Assembly (NCBI GenBank): GCA_021234155.1
Contig: JAJEKV010000013.1
Coordinates: forward strand, 16,469,877-16,533,876
Source of the DNA: Isoetes taiwanensis
Lineage: Eukaryota; Streptophyta; Lycopodiopsida; Isoetales; Isoetaceae
Direction: 5' to 3'
Length of the DNA: 64,000 nt
This document shows, in pieces, positions 47,126 to 58,328 of the stretch. Made by a program: the position numbers and the translations under genes. Each line of letters opens with the position of its first letter. The first letter of the stretch is position 1. The notes under the pieces were generated by a model. The model worked only from the letters and a program-made list of their open reading frames with translations, did not search any database and was not told the DNA's origin.

Positions 47126-47640
47126 TGAATAGAATAGAATAGAATAAGAATAGAATAGTTTTTAGCGTCCACGGGAGACCAATAGGTCATGGGACCCATA
47201 CAATGGGCTAGTACAATCATTACTACTAGGATTAAAAACCCTCGCCTCGAAAGGTTTTCAAGGGAAAAACCTTTTTCATAATGATGATACTAGACAAGCG
47301 GAGATAATGACTCTTGAGGGCTCGGTAATTGCAGGGCGTTTATCTAGAACCTCAAGTATGTATAATGCCAAGTCATGCCAGACTCGAGAAGTTGTGGGCG
47401 TGGAATGGAATCCTAAGGTCAAAAATGATTCCGGACTATCTCAAAGCGGGGCAACTTCGGAAGAGTATGGCTTTCATCTTCAATAACACATGGCGGCTTA
47501 GTCATAGTCACCCGCTTCTCGTGGCAATTCTGCGGTAGCTCCCATCTACTGTCTCAATCCGTAGCACATTATGTGGGACCCGTCGAGGTGATGCAATAGC
47601 TACAAGCTTGTTCTGGACAATGAAGCAAAAAGCAAATAAG
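47126..47640 (-). mobile_element. 5'-truncated LINE copy (minus strand), with (TATTC)n tail
   Basis: The minus strand ends in the 3'-UTR block GGGTCCCAT-GACC-ATTGGTCTCC-CGTGGACGCTAAAAA followed by (TATTC)n (plus strand 47126-47158). Upstream, the translated minus strand gives RVPHNVLRIETVDG and VIEDESHTL, aligned with TGAHRLHIETRHW and AIEDEWHAF of the LINE copy at 54068-54457. The coding part is broken. Its upstream limit near 47640 is where similarity fades. A target duplication is not certain: TACATGATGA on the tail side has only a loose match. Confidence 0.7.
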
Positions 47641-47669
47641 CTTGGGGCCACCCTGGTGCCAAGTGGGAT

Positions 47670-48189
47670 TTATGTGTGCATGATAATGACCAGATTATTG
47701 TTACGATTTAAATCCTTCATTGAAAAGATTTCTCCATTGAAGTACCCCAAGTCATCAATGCCAATTCTTCCATAAAGTGCAAGGTAGGACCAATGAAACA
47801 AGTTTCCCATATCATCCTCAATAACATCAAGAGGCTCTTTGCTTGTCGTACAATGTAAACAATGCCTCTTATTTGCTTGAACATCTACTATTTCCAAGCG
47901 ATCAACCAAGCATAGACATGCAACAATCCTTCATCATATATACACATAAAGTGGCCAATGTAAATGCATCTCCAACCAATTGTGTAATATAAACGTTCCA
48001 GTTTGGTAAAGTGGAGTGCCCAATACTTGGAAGCCCATTTGTGGAAAAATCTAGTACAATAAGATCTGCCCCCAAGTCCTGCTCACTCCGCCTCTTTTTG
48101 TAATTGCGTCCTTGCATAGCTAATTGCCTTCCAAACTCTCTTATTATTTTGAAGCTACTATCACCTTTTTGTGTTGATGCTCCTTGCAA
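47670..48189 (-). pseudogene. Unrecognised minus-strand coding-like region, two frames
   Basis: Two overlapping minus-strand frames (48189-47902 and 47909-47670) look like one protein with a shift near 47905. Segments include GDSSFKIIREFGRQLAM and DLGADLIVLDFSTNGLPSIG in the first, and KIVDVQANKRHCLHC-like residues, DDMGNLFHWSYLALYGRIGI and DDLGYFNGEIFSM in the second. Charge and hydrophobic patterning fit a folded protein. No catalytic motif is recognisable. It directly abuts the truncated LINE copy. Confidence 0.35.
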
Positions 48190-48431
48190 TATCGAAACAT
48201 TTTATGCCTTCAAAACTAGTGAAACATTAGCATACCTTAAAATTAGATTTGTCCCTTGATGGACCATAAATAGTTCATTTGTACAGTTCACTTTAAAATT
48301 AATATAAAATCAACAGCATAAAATTCAGTTAAACCCTTTCTACATGTTAATATATGACAGTCATGTTGCACAAGAAAAATAGTTAAAAATGTATATACCT
48401 CTAAAATTGAAAGTTATGCTTAGGTGAGCTA

Positions 48432-48566
48432 TAGATATTGTGCCAGGGTATGCAATTTCGCCTGATAAGGGCCTGATGAGCCCATTAGGGCAAGTTAGGA
48501 TCACGAGCTTGGTGCTTTCGCTAGGATCCGAGCCTACTTGAAATTATGCGCCTGGCACATTATCTA
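48432..48566. mobile_element. Stowaway-like MITE, 131 bp with TA duplication
   Basis: Inverted ends GATATTGTGCCAGGGTATGCAATTTC (left) and GATAATGTGCCAGGCGCATAATTTC (reverse complement of the right) are each flanked by TA (48432-48433 and 48565-48566). The interior continues the hairpin with GATGAGCCC and GGATC/GATCC. Small size, full-length hairpin and TA duplication fit a Tc1/mariner-type MITE. Confidence 0.7.
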
Positions 48567-51000
48567 ACGTAATGCTTCGGGGCAGAGGCTCTTTAGCTTT
48601 AGGAAGCAACGATTTCTGGAAAATTATTGCAATTTTGGAAACGCCAAGAGAGAAGGCCATTATTAGATATAATCTGCATTTGTAATTGGGCAAAATTGGC
48701 TTTGCTTTCGAACATTACATATTGCCCAAGATTCAAAATTTTAGCCTAGTCTAAATAGTCTCACCTCAAATTGCACTCACATATATTAGATCTTGGTTAT
48801 TTGTTTCCTTTTTATTTAGTTTGCAAATTCTGACCCGCTTAGCAAGTCACAATTCCATCCATAATCTACACTTGTTCCAAACTAGTACTATAAATAAAGT
48901 TTTGACTTGATTAATTAAATGCTATATTGATTCATACCCAAACATAAATTGTACCAAATCACGTTTTAAGTGTTCAAACTCTCGGTTATCCAACCATGTA
49001 ACTCTTGAAAATATGATTTCTCTGTTTCTACCCTTAAGTATGTGGCAAAGAGAATATTTCAATGGAAATAACCATGGTTTTATTTTGTTTTTTACGAAAT
49101 TGAGGCTAAAACCTAACCTTTTCTCATTTCCTTCCGCAATAGTTGGTTGACATGTGTATCGGTGTTAGGCGAGGGGTTTAGCCCGGGTTTCTAAATTTAG
49201 GAGGACAAAGTTAGGGGCGATTTTATATCAAGCCATTTGTTCTCTGAGCAATGTCACGGCAAGGATGTGCTTGAAGCATGTGTAGGGTATGGGCTCGTAT
49301 TCTTCCACCTCTGCATGCAACAATTTGGGAGGGTGAGGAGGAGGGACGAGTACCTTTAGGTTAGTAATCGATTTAGGCTGCCCCTCTTTTTTTTGGCAAA
49401 ATCATAATTAGACTAATTGATTTGAGAAGCTAAAGAAGACTCCTACCATAAGAAACGAAACCAATGGTCCAAAATTGCATGCAAAACATGCATGCATGCA
49501 TGCTCTTCCTCGTGAGAACAAGGAGGATTCACTTTTGGGTGCTATACAATGTGCCTAAGTGACTCGTAGGGGGATTTTTTGGATCCATTTTCACACGTAT
49601 ACGACAGAGTTAGGGGGGGCTTTTGGCCACTACTTTGGGTAAATTTCGTATAGAAGGGGTCAAATTTTCCTTTCAAAAAATCATATACGAGGGTGTTTGT
49701 GGTCACCCTCTACATGCACACGGCATATCCCTTTTTGTATAAACACATCCCCGGGCATGAGAATGGCGATCCAACGAAGTGGATCAATAACATTCTCATG
49801 ATTGAACTCGCATAATGCATCAAAACTCCCGATAAAAAAAGAACTCTGCGTAACTCTCAAGAATCGTGAAGGACAACAAAAGATTGCCTCAATCCAGACA
49901 ACCAGGTCAGGATGGAAAAAGGAGAATCAAAAGCGTTAAGAAAGATCTATCCATGTAGGAAAAAGCTCCTCCTCTGCACAGTTCAAGAGGAAAAGAACAA
50001 AAAATGCTTAGACAAAGAAGGAACACGGATTTGAGAAACTGAAGAAGACTCATGCTATAAGAAAAGAAAACAACAGTCCATAATTGCATGCAAAACATGC
50101 ATGTGTGCATGCTCTTCATCAAAAGAATGTCGATCCAACGGAGTGGATCGATAGCATAAATATTATTCTGTTCTTATTCCATGCATAGGCGACTACCAGT
50201 TTCTAGTTACCCTCAAAAAGAAAGAAAGAAAAAGACTTCTTATCAGGCCTATTGTGGAGCCTCAAATAAGTAAAAATTTATTGATTTCAATCCTTATTTC
50301 AATCCATTTTCCAAATGTTTTAGTATATCCTAACCCGATCCTCTATATCCAAAGTTCGCCTTTTGGAGTGACCCAAAAAATCATCTTGGATGGCATTCCC
50401 ATAAAGGAAACTTCACATAAAGTGGAAAAGAAATTCAAGTGACATGAACTTAATAGTCTCCCATAGGCAAATTTCACAAATTATATTCAAACTGTAAAAT
50501 CACCTTTGAAATAGTGAAGAAGTCTCTGCCCTGACTATTACGGTGGAAGAATCGCTTCCATAGGTCGTTCCATAGGGTTCAGGTACTGGCTGTCCCTAAC
50601 CTCGCATAACAGTTTGTGGGGGTGATTATCCTTACGCAGGTCATTCCGCGCGGTCGGGGCACTAGTTCCTTACCTCGTGTTACGGCTTGTGGGGGATGAT
50701 TATCCCTACCATAGTAGTCTGTCGAACTCCAAGTTGCTCTCTTTCTCGCAAGTTTGTAGTAGACCTAATGTAATGCATTTCCAACCACATATTTCACATG
50801 GTTTAAGACTCTAGATATAGTTTAGCTACTCTAACCATACGTACAATTTAGATACTCTAACCGTACTTCCACATATTGTAAATAGGATTGAAAGCATAAA
50901 GCCATACTTCGTGATGGATTTGGTGGCGCCAAGCATAACCTGTTTTTTCATCCGTTTTTTTGTTTCAAGATTAGACAACAATCCTAGTTCTGTCATAGCC
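48567..51000. other. Spacer with a partial direct repeat
   Basis: Segments at 49416-49525 and 50027-50120 share TTGAGAA(G/A)CT(A/G)AAGAAGACTC, CATAAGAAA-GAAA and a GCATGCAAAACATGCATG palindrome. GATCCAACG(A/G)AGTGGATC(A/G)ATA recurs at 49769 and 50132. At 50568-50712 a unit of about 73 bp (GGTC(G/A)TTCC...TGTGGGGG-TGATTATCC) is duplicated. No coding region was recognised. Confidence 0.5.
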
Positions 51001-51399
51001 AAGCACCACCATAACCAAGCATGTAAGCAGCACAGGTGCGTCCAGAGTCAAAACCATTCCCATTCTGGCGCCATCCAAGTCTTAAATTGAGCACCTTCAT
51101 CACCAAGATGCTCTGCAAGAAAATGCCCTGTAAGATGCTGCATGTGCCAAAACTGGAACTCAGAAAACCTTCTGGAGGTTTTTTGGCGGAGCTCTGGCGG
51201 CGGCGCCTGAGCGATGGTTTACTAGTTTAAACAAAATGCTAAAAAAAAACAAGAAAATTCCACTTTGTGGATGTTTACCTATATAGTAAATAGGGCTGAA
51301 AAAAGGGTTCATTTTTACCTGCTTGTGGAGCAACCATTGTCGGAAAAAAAATTGTTATGACGTGGCAACGAGTGCTGCCTGAACAAGGCGTACACTAGG

Positions 51400-52584
51400 G
51401 TGCAAATTCATCGAGTTCTTCTTCTTCTTCTCCGACGGCTACCGCCTTCTACCTTCATGTAAGTTAGAACGTCGCCCTATCTTTATTCTATTCTGTATGT
51501 TTATTTGGTAAAGTAGGTAAGTTTACAAATTCCTGCAATCCGCAAAAGAGCCGAATGCTTAGTTAGATGCACAAAATTGATTGTAACCTATCAAGCATAA
51601 GACTGGTTAGGTATAAATTTTTCTATGCAGAGAGTTTATGTCGATAATTTTTTATTGCCTCAGTCATCTGTCAAGCAGATGAACTCAGATAAGGGTTGAA
51701 CTTTCTTTCTGCTTGATAGTCCATTTTAGGGCTTATGAAGGGAAAATAGATCCACTTTTCTGATATCTCATTCTTTTTTATTTTATCCGATCATTTTCAG
51801 ACTCTTAATTTTGTTCTTAGCATTATCAGTTTTATAGAGACGAAATTGAAATGATGATCACTGTTAACATAGTTTTCAGCAATTAGTACTAGATGAGCAT
51901 TTCTAATTTATAGTCATCATGCTCCAACAGCATTATTTTTTGCAGAAAATGTGCTATTGGTATGGTGAATAACCTTGCAAACCTTTTCCTTGTTATTTAT
52001 GTGTGCACTGACTTTACCTTTTCAGAAAAATGTCAGTTTCCACAAATGCTTTGGCTACATTTTGTGGACAGGATGAATCAGAACGGAGGTTTACACCTGA
52101 GCTCAGTAGTATAATGGAGGCAACTGCAAAACTGGAAACTATTGGCATGATTGGTCCCAGCTCAAGGTTTTGCTTTCCTTTAAACTTAAAGCAGGTCCTA
52201 AAGGAGCTGCAAGAATCGCATCCTGACATGACAGAAAACGGTTTTATGAACTACTGAAGCGCATGGATGAACTGCTCGGCTCTTTTTGTTGATGGAGCTC
52301 CTTTTACTATTCAGAGGATATGTGAACTTCTAGTTTATCCACCAAATAGCTATTTTAACATTGACAAATTTACACTTGCATTTGAAAAGCTCTTGCTGGT
52401 TACATCAACTGTACCTCCTTCTACTGATGCTTATCCATTAGTGCATCCTGATTCTCATGAAAAGAACCTAGGTGATGTAGACATGTTATCAGCGAAACCG
52501 GTTTCAGAGGCTGATCTCTCTCCTAACCATGAAACTGCAATGGTCATTGACTCTATAAACCCTGTAAACGCAGATGGAATCTGA
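51400..52584 (+). CDS. PPP4R2-like protein phosphatase 4 regulatory subunit 2, with 5'-UTR intron and two frameshifts
   Basis: PPP4R2 proteins are regulatory partners of the PP4 catalytic subunit and act in nuclear and centrosomal phosphatase complexes. A 5' exon ends CCTTCAT|GTAAGT (51458). The intron runs 51459-52025 and ends TTTTCAG. The coding exon starts ATG 52030: MSVSTNALATFCGQDESE, then FPLNLKQVLKELQESHPDM. A missing base near 52244 and an extra T near 52285 shift the frame out and back; between them the sequence reads YELLKRMDELLGSF. The frame resumes as VDGAPFTIQRICELLVYP and AFEKLLLVTSTV, the family's hallmark block, ending in an acidic Pro/Ser-rich tail at TGA 52584. The intron argues against a processed copy. 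The two compensating homopolymer shifts could be sequencing errors. Confidence 0.8.
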
Positions 52585-53200
52585 GCGTTTTTTCTCATTG
52601 GAAATCAGGAAGTAAGGTCAACACATTTTGCACATCTTGACTTCATTCTTGCAAATTATATAAGCCAAATGATGGTGCAAGACATGCCCATTTTGGTCCT
52701 ATTTCTTGTTGATAATGTGATTTTGTTTGCGTTTTTATTTGTAATGGATGTCAGGGTAAGATTTAGTATTGAGAATTGCTGGTGAAAAAAATGCACTACA
52801 CTTCGCTTTTACTATGTGCGTAGTATTTGTTGAATAATAATTAATAATAATTTGAGAATATCATAAACAGTTACGAGAGTTTTGAGATGTTAAAGGGCCT
52901 CATAAGATAATAAACCAAGCAGTTCTGGATAAATCTATTACATGAATGTTGCCCCCCTGATTGGCATATGAGAATCAGCCCCGAGCTTAATATTTACATC
53001 CACTGTACTACTATGTCAAAAATACGATCCATTGTTTGTACTATGCCAAAGATATGATCTATTATTAGTAGGAATGCCAAAGATATGATCTATTATTAGT
53101 AGGAAATGTAATTTAGGTTAGCAATTTTAAAACGTGTTTATATATACAAGAAATTTATCGTGCCGGACAGTGCCAAGAACACTTGCTATGTCCCTAGTGC
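52585..53200. other. 3' flank of the PPP4R2-like gene; short tandem repeat
   Basis: AT-rich. A 31-bp unit TGCCAAAGATATGATCTATTATTAGTAGGAA is repeated in tandem at about 53044-53105, with a partial upstream copy. Confidence 0.6.
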
Positions 53201-53755
53201 TTGAATGTTGCATCATTGCATTTTTCAATTAGGTACCTCTCTCATCTCATGCATCACACAATTCGACAACTCATATATGCTGACGATGTCAACCTCCTGG
53301 CCTATACTCCAAAGGACATGCAACATCACCTGGATGCCCTTGACACTTTTTGCCGATTCACTGGCATGCGAGTTAACTTGGCCAAAACTAGGGTGCTGCT
53401 AGTTTCATCATCCCATCAGCCAAGGCTTCCCTCATTCACTTACCAGGGACAAGATGTAGAGGTGGCTTCGACTTACAAGTACTTGGGGATCGAGTTCTCT
53501 ACTACCACCCATTGGGATGCTGCCATCAGGTTGGAAAGCACTATATGCCATGCAGAACAACAGCCACAAGGCAGAGTTGTATGCCTGGGGCCACCACTCA
53601 CACTTGTTTCGGGCCTTGGTGGTTTCGGTCCTTTTGTATGGGCGTGTGTGGGGTCGGTGACATCCCTCAACACACGGAATGACCTCAGTAGGTGCGAAGA
53701 AAGCCTTCTTGCACGAGCCCTTGGGGTAAAGTCCACAGTTCCATACGGATCCTAG
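53201..53755 (+). pseudogene. LINE reverse transcriptase fragment
   Basis: The open frame contains RQLIYADDVNLLAYTPKDM (about 53255-53312), the non-LTR reverse transcriptase active-site block YADD. It is followed by the thumb-like GMRVNLAKTRVLLVSS and YKYLGIEFS. The YADD aspartates are present. The frame lacks the N-terminal fingers and palm, so the element is 5' truncated near 53230. After LGIEFS the frame degrades. No reliable ATG exists. Confidence 0.88.
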
Positions 53756-54067
53756 TCTAGGAGGCGGGTTTTCTACCCCTTCAATCGGGCTGCATTGGAG
53801 CGCCGTATCATTTACTTCGGAAGGTGGTAGCTATAGGTGATATCACGTTTGCCCAACCTTGCTTTGGCCATGGCGATGGGTCCCCAACGCTGAAAGCCTC
53901 TTTGGAAGGACAAGCAAGCTCGGTGGTTCTCACTTATTTGGGGTGTCTGAGGCAAGCGGATGTGTACATGTAAGGACAAAGAAAGATCACAAGGCACTTA
54001 AGGCGTACCTAGATGCTACTTTCGCCCCATGAAGCTCTCGGGATCTGGATGCTCCGGCGCATGTTAA

Positions 54068-54457
54068 ATGCGGCACACTATCGGCGACAAGTCAATCCTA
54101 GGCTCACGAGGCCCACACCAGTACTTGTACACCCATTTGCCCATGAAGAAGCGCAGACTTATAGCTTCCATTCGCACGGGTGCACATCGTCTCCACATTG
54201 AGACAAGGCATTGGGCTCGGGAAGCACGGGAGGAAAGGCTTTGCCAGTGTTGCCACCAGTGCGCCATTGAGGATGAATGGCATGCCTTCCAGATCTGTCC
54301 AGCGTTTGCCCATATCCGAGAGCGGTATGTTCGATTACTAGTGCCTGGCCAACCGTTGCATGAGTTATTGAATACGGTGTCAGTGGGTTTGTTAGGGTCA
54401 TACCTCCAGGAGGTTATGGATGCACGGACTCAGTTGTGTACTCCGGAACGGTATTGA
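54068..54457 (+). pseudogene. LINE C-terminal Cys/His segment
   Basis: The frame contains MKKRRLIASIRTGAHRLHIE, then EERLCQCCHQCAIEDEWHAF and CPAFAHIRERYVRLL. The C.CC..C.....E.WHAF...CP spacing is the zinc-binding C-terminus of plant non-LTR reverse transcriptases. It matches the frame at 62342-62662 (MKKRRSIASIRTGAHHLRIE ... CPAYDDIRIRYAEL) and the minus-strand copy at 47126-47640. It ends with a proper stop before the 3' UTR. Confidence 0.8.
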
Positions 54458-54620
54458 ACTGCCGATACAATTGTACAACATGCCAGCACACTTATTACTG
54501 CTAAGGTTTTTCCCTCGAAAACCCTTGAGTGAGGGGTTTTAATCCTGTCGAATAAACTTGTTTGCTCTCTTTTTTTGTTTGGGTCCCATAGGCCAATCGG
54601 TCTCCGTGGACGCTAAAAAA

Positions 54621-54664
54621 TCTATTCTATTCTATTCTATTCTATTCTATTCTATTCTATTCTA
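54621..54664. repeat. (TCTAT)n microsatellite, LINE tail
   Basis: About nine pentamer copies immediately after GGACGCTAAAAAA, the LINE 3' terminus. Confidence 0.9.
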
Positions 54665-57600
54665 ACTAGGTCTGATTACCAATGCATAATACACTAAAAT
54701 AACATTGAAAGAATAGAATAAATATACTCTCAAGGAAAATAAAGAGTAATCAGTGTTCCTTCTCATTTCTTTGAATTCTCAGAAAGTTTCTTCTTCTCAG
54801 AGCTATCCATAATTAAATCTCCAATGCAATAGAGAACTGAACTTGAATTGCACTTCAATTGGCCTATGAATTCCGTCAATCATGAATTTGAATTCTAAAT
54901 TGTGTTCTTATCCTGTCTTTAGTAAGGGAAACTCCATCAATCCCGTCATGCCATTAAAGTTCCCGCGCCTCTGAAGATCCTAGTCAGTGATCCCTATCAT
55001 TTCGGAGATGTAATTATACTAATCTTAGATAGTTGCCAAGAATAATAAATTTGTTGCAATTATATTGGACATCACATGCCTGGAAGGATAGTGTGCAGTT
55101 TCTACAGATAAAGCACATGTCCGGACAGTGCTTTTTGTATACCAATATAGAATTTACACCCTCCCTCGTCTTGAACTTGTCAAGTACTTGCGTTGTGCCA
55201 CCTCATATAAGTATTGTCGAATCATGGGCATGTTTAGTAAATGGCAAGGGTTCGTATCTCCTTGATGACGGGATGAAAATTCACTATGTTCACGGTTAAG
55301 TATCTATTTCATTTTGCCTGTTGGTTTTCGCATATTTCTACATGTAAGTTCGCTTTGCACATGAACATTTTCACTAAAAATTTTCATTCTTTAAGGTGAG
55401 AGCGCATTGCATTGAGTAACTTTAGTCGAATGTCTGATTCTTTGCTTGGATATTCCATGTATTGCTATCTTTGCAGTCTAGGGTAGCATCCTTGGCACCA
55501 TAGGTTTCTTAGTTGAGAGATGCACATTTATTTGTTCACATGGTTCGTTGGTTTAGTTAGAAGTGGCGCTTTTCTCACCATTCTCTCCTGCCTGTAGTTT
55601 CATTCGGCACTCGCTATGCTTGCTCTATTTTATTTGATAGGACATGGGGATTTTCTCGACAAGCGAGTCGAGAATCCTTGGGGCCTTTTTTGACTCAGAG
55701 TCGAGAAGGGGGGCTGGAAGTCAACACAAATAGATAATGCTACCTCATGTAATTGGCACTCTGTGCAATGATATCCTAACAATGGCTAATGTTGGCAAGA
55801 TCAGTGGGCGGAATCTTTGTTAACAACACTCTGCACTTCCACTTGCTATACCAATCCTTGATCCTTTGCGGGATCTCCTTCTCTGTCTGCAACACCCCCT
55901 GCCCATCCACAACCCAGAACATTATCTTCTTGCTCTTTAAGTCCTCCTCCATGCTCCACTTGAATCACAACTGCTAGCATCATATCTGACACAGCATGAC
56001 GTACCATTAAATTTAGAATCATCAATATGTGGGCTGCATTGAACTTCTTGTGATTAAGACTGTATACTTTCATTCGTTTTATATCTATCACTATTTTGTG
56101 AAAAAAAAAAGGATAATATTGAGCTAGCCTTTCCATTTTCTGAATGCCCCTCTGCATCAGCCTGACTTGCTTGTTTGAATCTAAAAAATGGGTGTCATCC
56201 TGTTCTCGTCCTCTGTTTTTTACTCCTCTTCATCACTTGCACTATTTTCACTAACATTCTTCTCCTTAGCAGGATATTTCTCCTTCTATAACAAATTCTT
56301 GCTAAATGTAGTGTGCTTTATACTTTTTCTCTCACTCTTGAGATTTCCATATCGAGCTCTATGGAGGTGAGAGTCTCATCCTCCTTCATCCCTTCTAGGT
56401 CCTTCCAGCCCAAATTTTAGCAATTAATAGTGTCACTCATTTATTTGTTGTAAGGGGCTTCCAGGAGTGTTTATCCCTTTCATAAAGGAGCAAATGGCTA
56501 ATAAGGATGAATAGCTGCGCCAAGCCCAAAAACCATTGTTTCTATATTAGGCAAGGCCTTCGGATGCCAAGGATTTTTGTATTAAACTTGTGCCCACATT
56601 AGTCTACCACACCAAATTTTTTAAGAAGTATAAACTCTCTTCATCAGCATCCGTTGCAAAAGCTTTGATCCTAGATACAGCTTGAATCTAGCAGTTTTGT
56701 TGCGGTTGTGCTTCAACCCAAGTTGTTCATGCTTCAAAATCCGCCTCCCTTTCTTGATTTGATTTAGGTCTTACTTGTTTCGATTTAGGGCTCAACAACT
56801 CCGGTGCAAATCATTTCAAGAACGCGGTGTACAGTTCAATACAAAGATCATTGATGAAGCAAATAAATTAGCATAAATCTGTGCAGAATCGTCTCTTTGA
56901 AACCTTAATTTTCTTTCGCGAACCCTAATTTTTTCTTCTTCAATGTCATAGGTATTGACTTGGCAATGCCCATGATCTTGGTCAGGGGACAAGGATCACG
57001 CCCTTGCTCAAGAAGCTTTGCGTCTTGGACACCCGTTTTAGGCACTTGTAATGTGATAGGGTGGGTGCCCAAGATTTGTAATTTGACTGCTTTATAGATT
57101 ATTATTGTTTTTTCACTTGCAAGGGCTATAATGTGATCCATCCTAAGAAACAGGAGCCTCGTCGGGTACTTTTGTGGACTACTTTTGAAAAGCATCGTCG
57201 CCTATTTTTGTATAAGAGAACCAAAAAGGAGGTGGAAAGGAGCTCACTGTGTGCGAAAGAGCAGAAATTGTAGTCTATAGGAGGCTTGGACTTGATTGTG
57301 CTTGGACTGTCAAGTTTACTCAATTCTATGACACGTCGATTTCTCAATAGCAGTATCTTGTAATGCCCTTTCTTTATAGCAATATCCTTGTAATACCATC
57401 CACTTCATTTTGCAATCTCTATTTCTTTATGCATCATGTTACATTAACATGTTTTGCTACTTAGGTACCTATTCTTGCATCATTTTGATCCTCTACAGTT
57501 ACCTCCTCAAATCTACTAATGTGGTATAAGACACCTTCCCTTCACCTCCCCAAATCTACTACTACAAAAAAGCCATTTCCAATTTGTTTTCGAAACTTTC

Positions 57601-58328
57601 AAAATAGTATCATATAATACTGTGTTTTTCACTTCAAATTCCAATATTTCATACTTTTACTTCGAGCATTGGATTGGTAATCTATAGAACTATTCGCCAA
57701 GGGAAGTGGATCAACATTCTTGAATATCTCTAATTGCCATGTGGCAACCATTAATCAAGAATGGAAACAAACTCTTCATTCCTAGAATTACCTGATGCAT
57801 CCAGTCATCGATTCTTTCCTTGATGTCGAGCATTCTTGTCCTAGAATGGAAGATGGCTGACTGGCTGCTGGAGGTCGAAGGCCTGATTTATCAACCACAG
57901 TCATGTTTGATCCAAAGAAAATACATGGGGTTAAAGCGGTTGTTTGTAGCGTACATATCATCTTCCGAAGCAAAACCCGAGGTTTAATTACCGTTGTTAG
58001 TGAAATCACAAAAAATAACGGAAGCTTTAAATCATTCAACCGGATTGGTCAACTTCTAACTTCGAGGCACCAATTGACGTCAATGGAATCTCACCCCTAA
58101 TTGCCCAAACTTCTTTAGAAGCAATAGTGTGTTTTGCAAGTAAGAGGCTATGGGTCGTAAGTTAATTAAAGTTAATAAAAATTACGACCGATGAGGATTG
58201 TTCGTTCAGCCATGAGCGTTTATTTTAGGCTTGTTACCAAACATACAAACGTGTCAATCAAAAGCACCAAGTAATTCATCGATATGCTCCGGTGAATTAT
58301 ACATGTGTTCCCATTTTCAAATTTTATT
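54665..58328. other. Spacer between LINE and PPR gene
   Basis: Short frames only. The plus-strand frame 55033-55299 ends HISIVESWACLVNGKGSYLL and DDGMKIHYVHG before GGTTAAGT, and might be a stray exon of unknown family. A palindromic TCGACAAGCGAGTCGAGA with a nearby AGAGTCGAGAAG lies at 55655-55705. Minus-strand frames at 56905-57347 and 57788-58039 show no motif. The last 300 bases would hold the 3' UTR of the PPR gene. Confidence 0.4.

Larger units (their letters stand above)
53201..54664 (+). mobile_element. 5'-truncated LINE copy with (TCTAT)n tail
   Basis: The copy comprises the reverse transcriptase fragment (to 53755), a degraded middle, a C-terminal Cys/His segment (54068-54457), a 3' UTR with GGGTCCCATAGGCCAATCGGTCTCCGTGGACGCTAAAAA, and a (TCTAT)n tail at 54621-54664. 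AATTAGGT at the left edge (about 53230) and AACTAGGT right after the tail may be an imperfect target duplication. Confidence 0.8.

Noticed and set aside
55033-55299. 88-codon plus-strand ORF as a gene
   Set aside because: Protein-like in its last third and followed by a possible donor, but without a recognisable family or neighbouring exons it cannot be supported.
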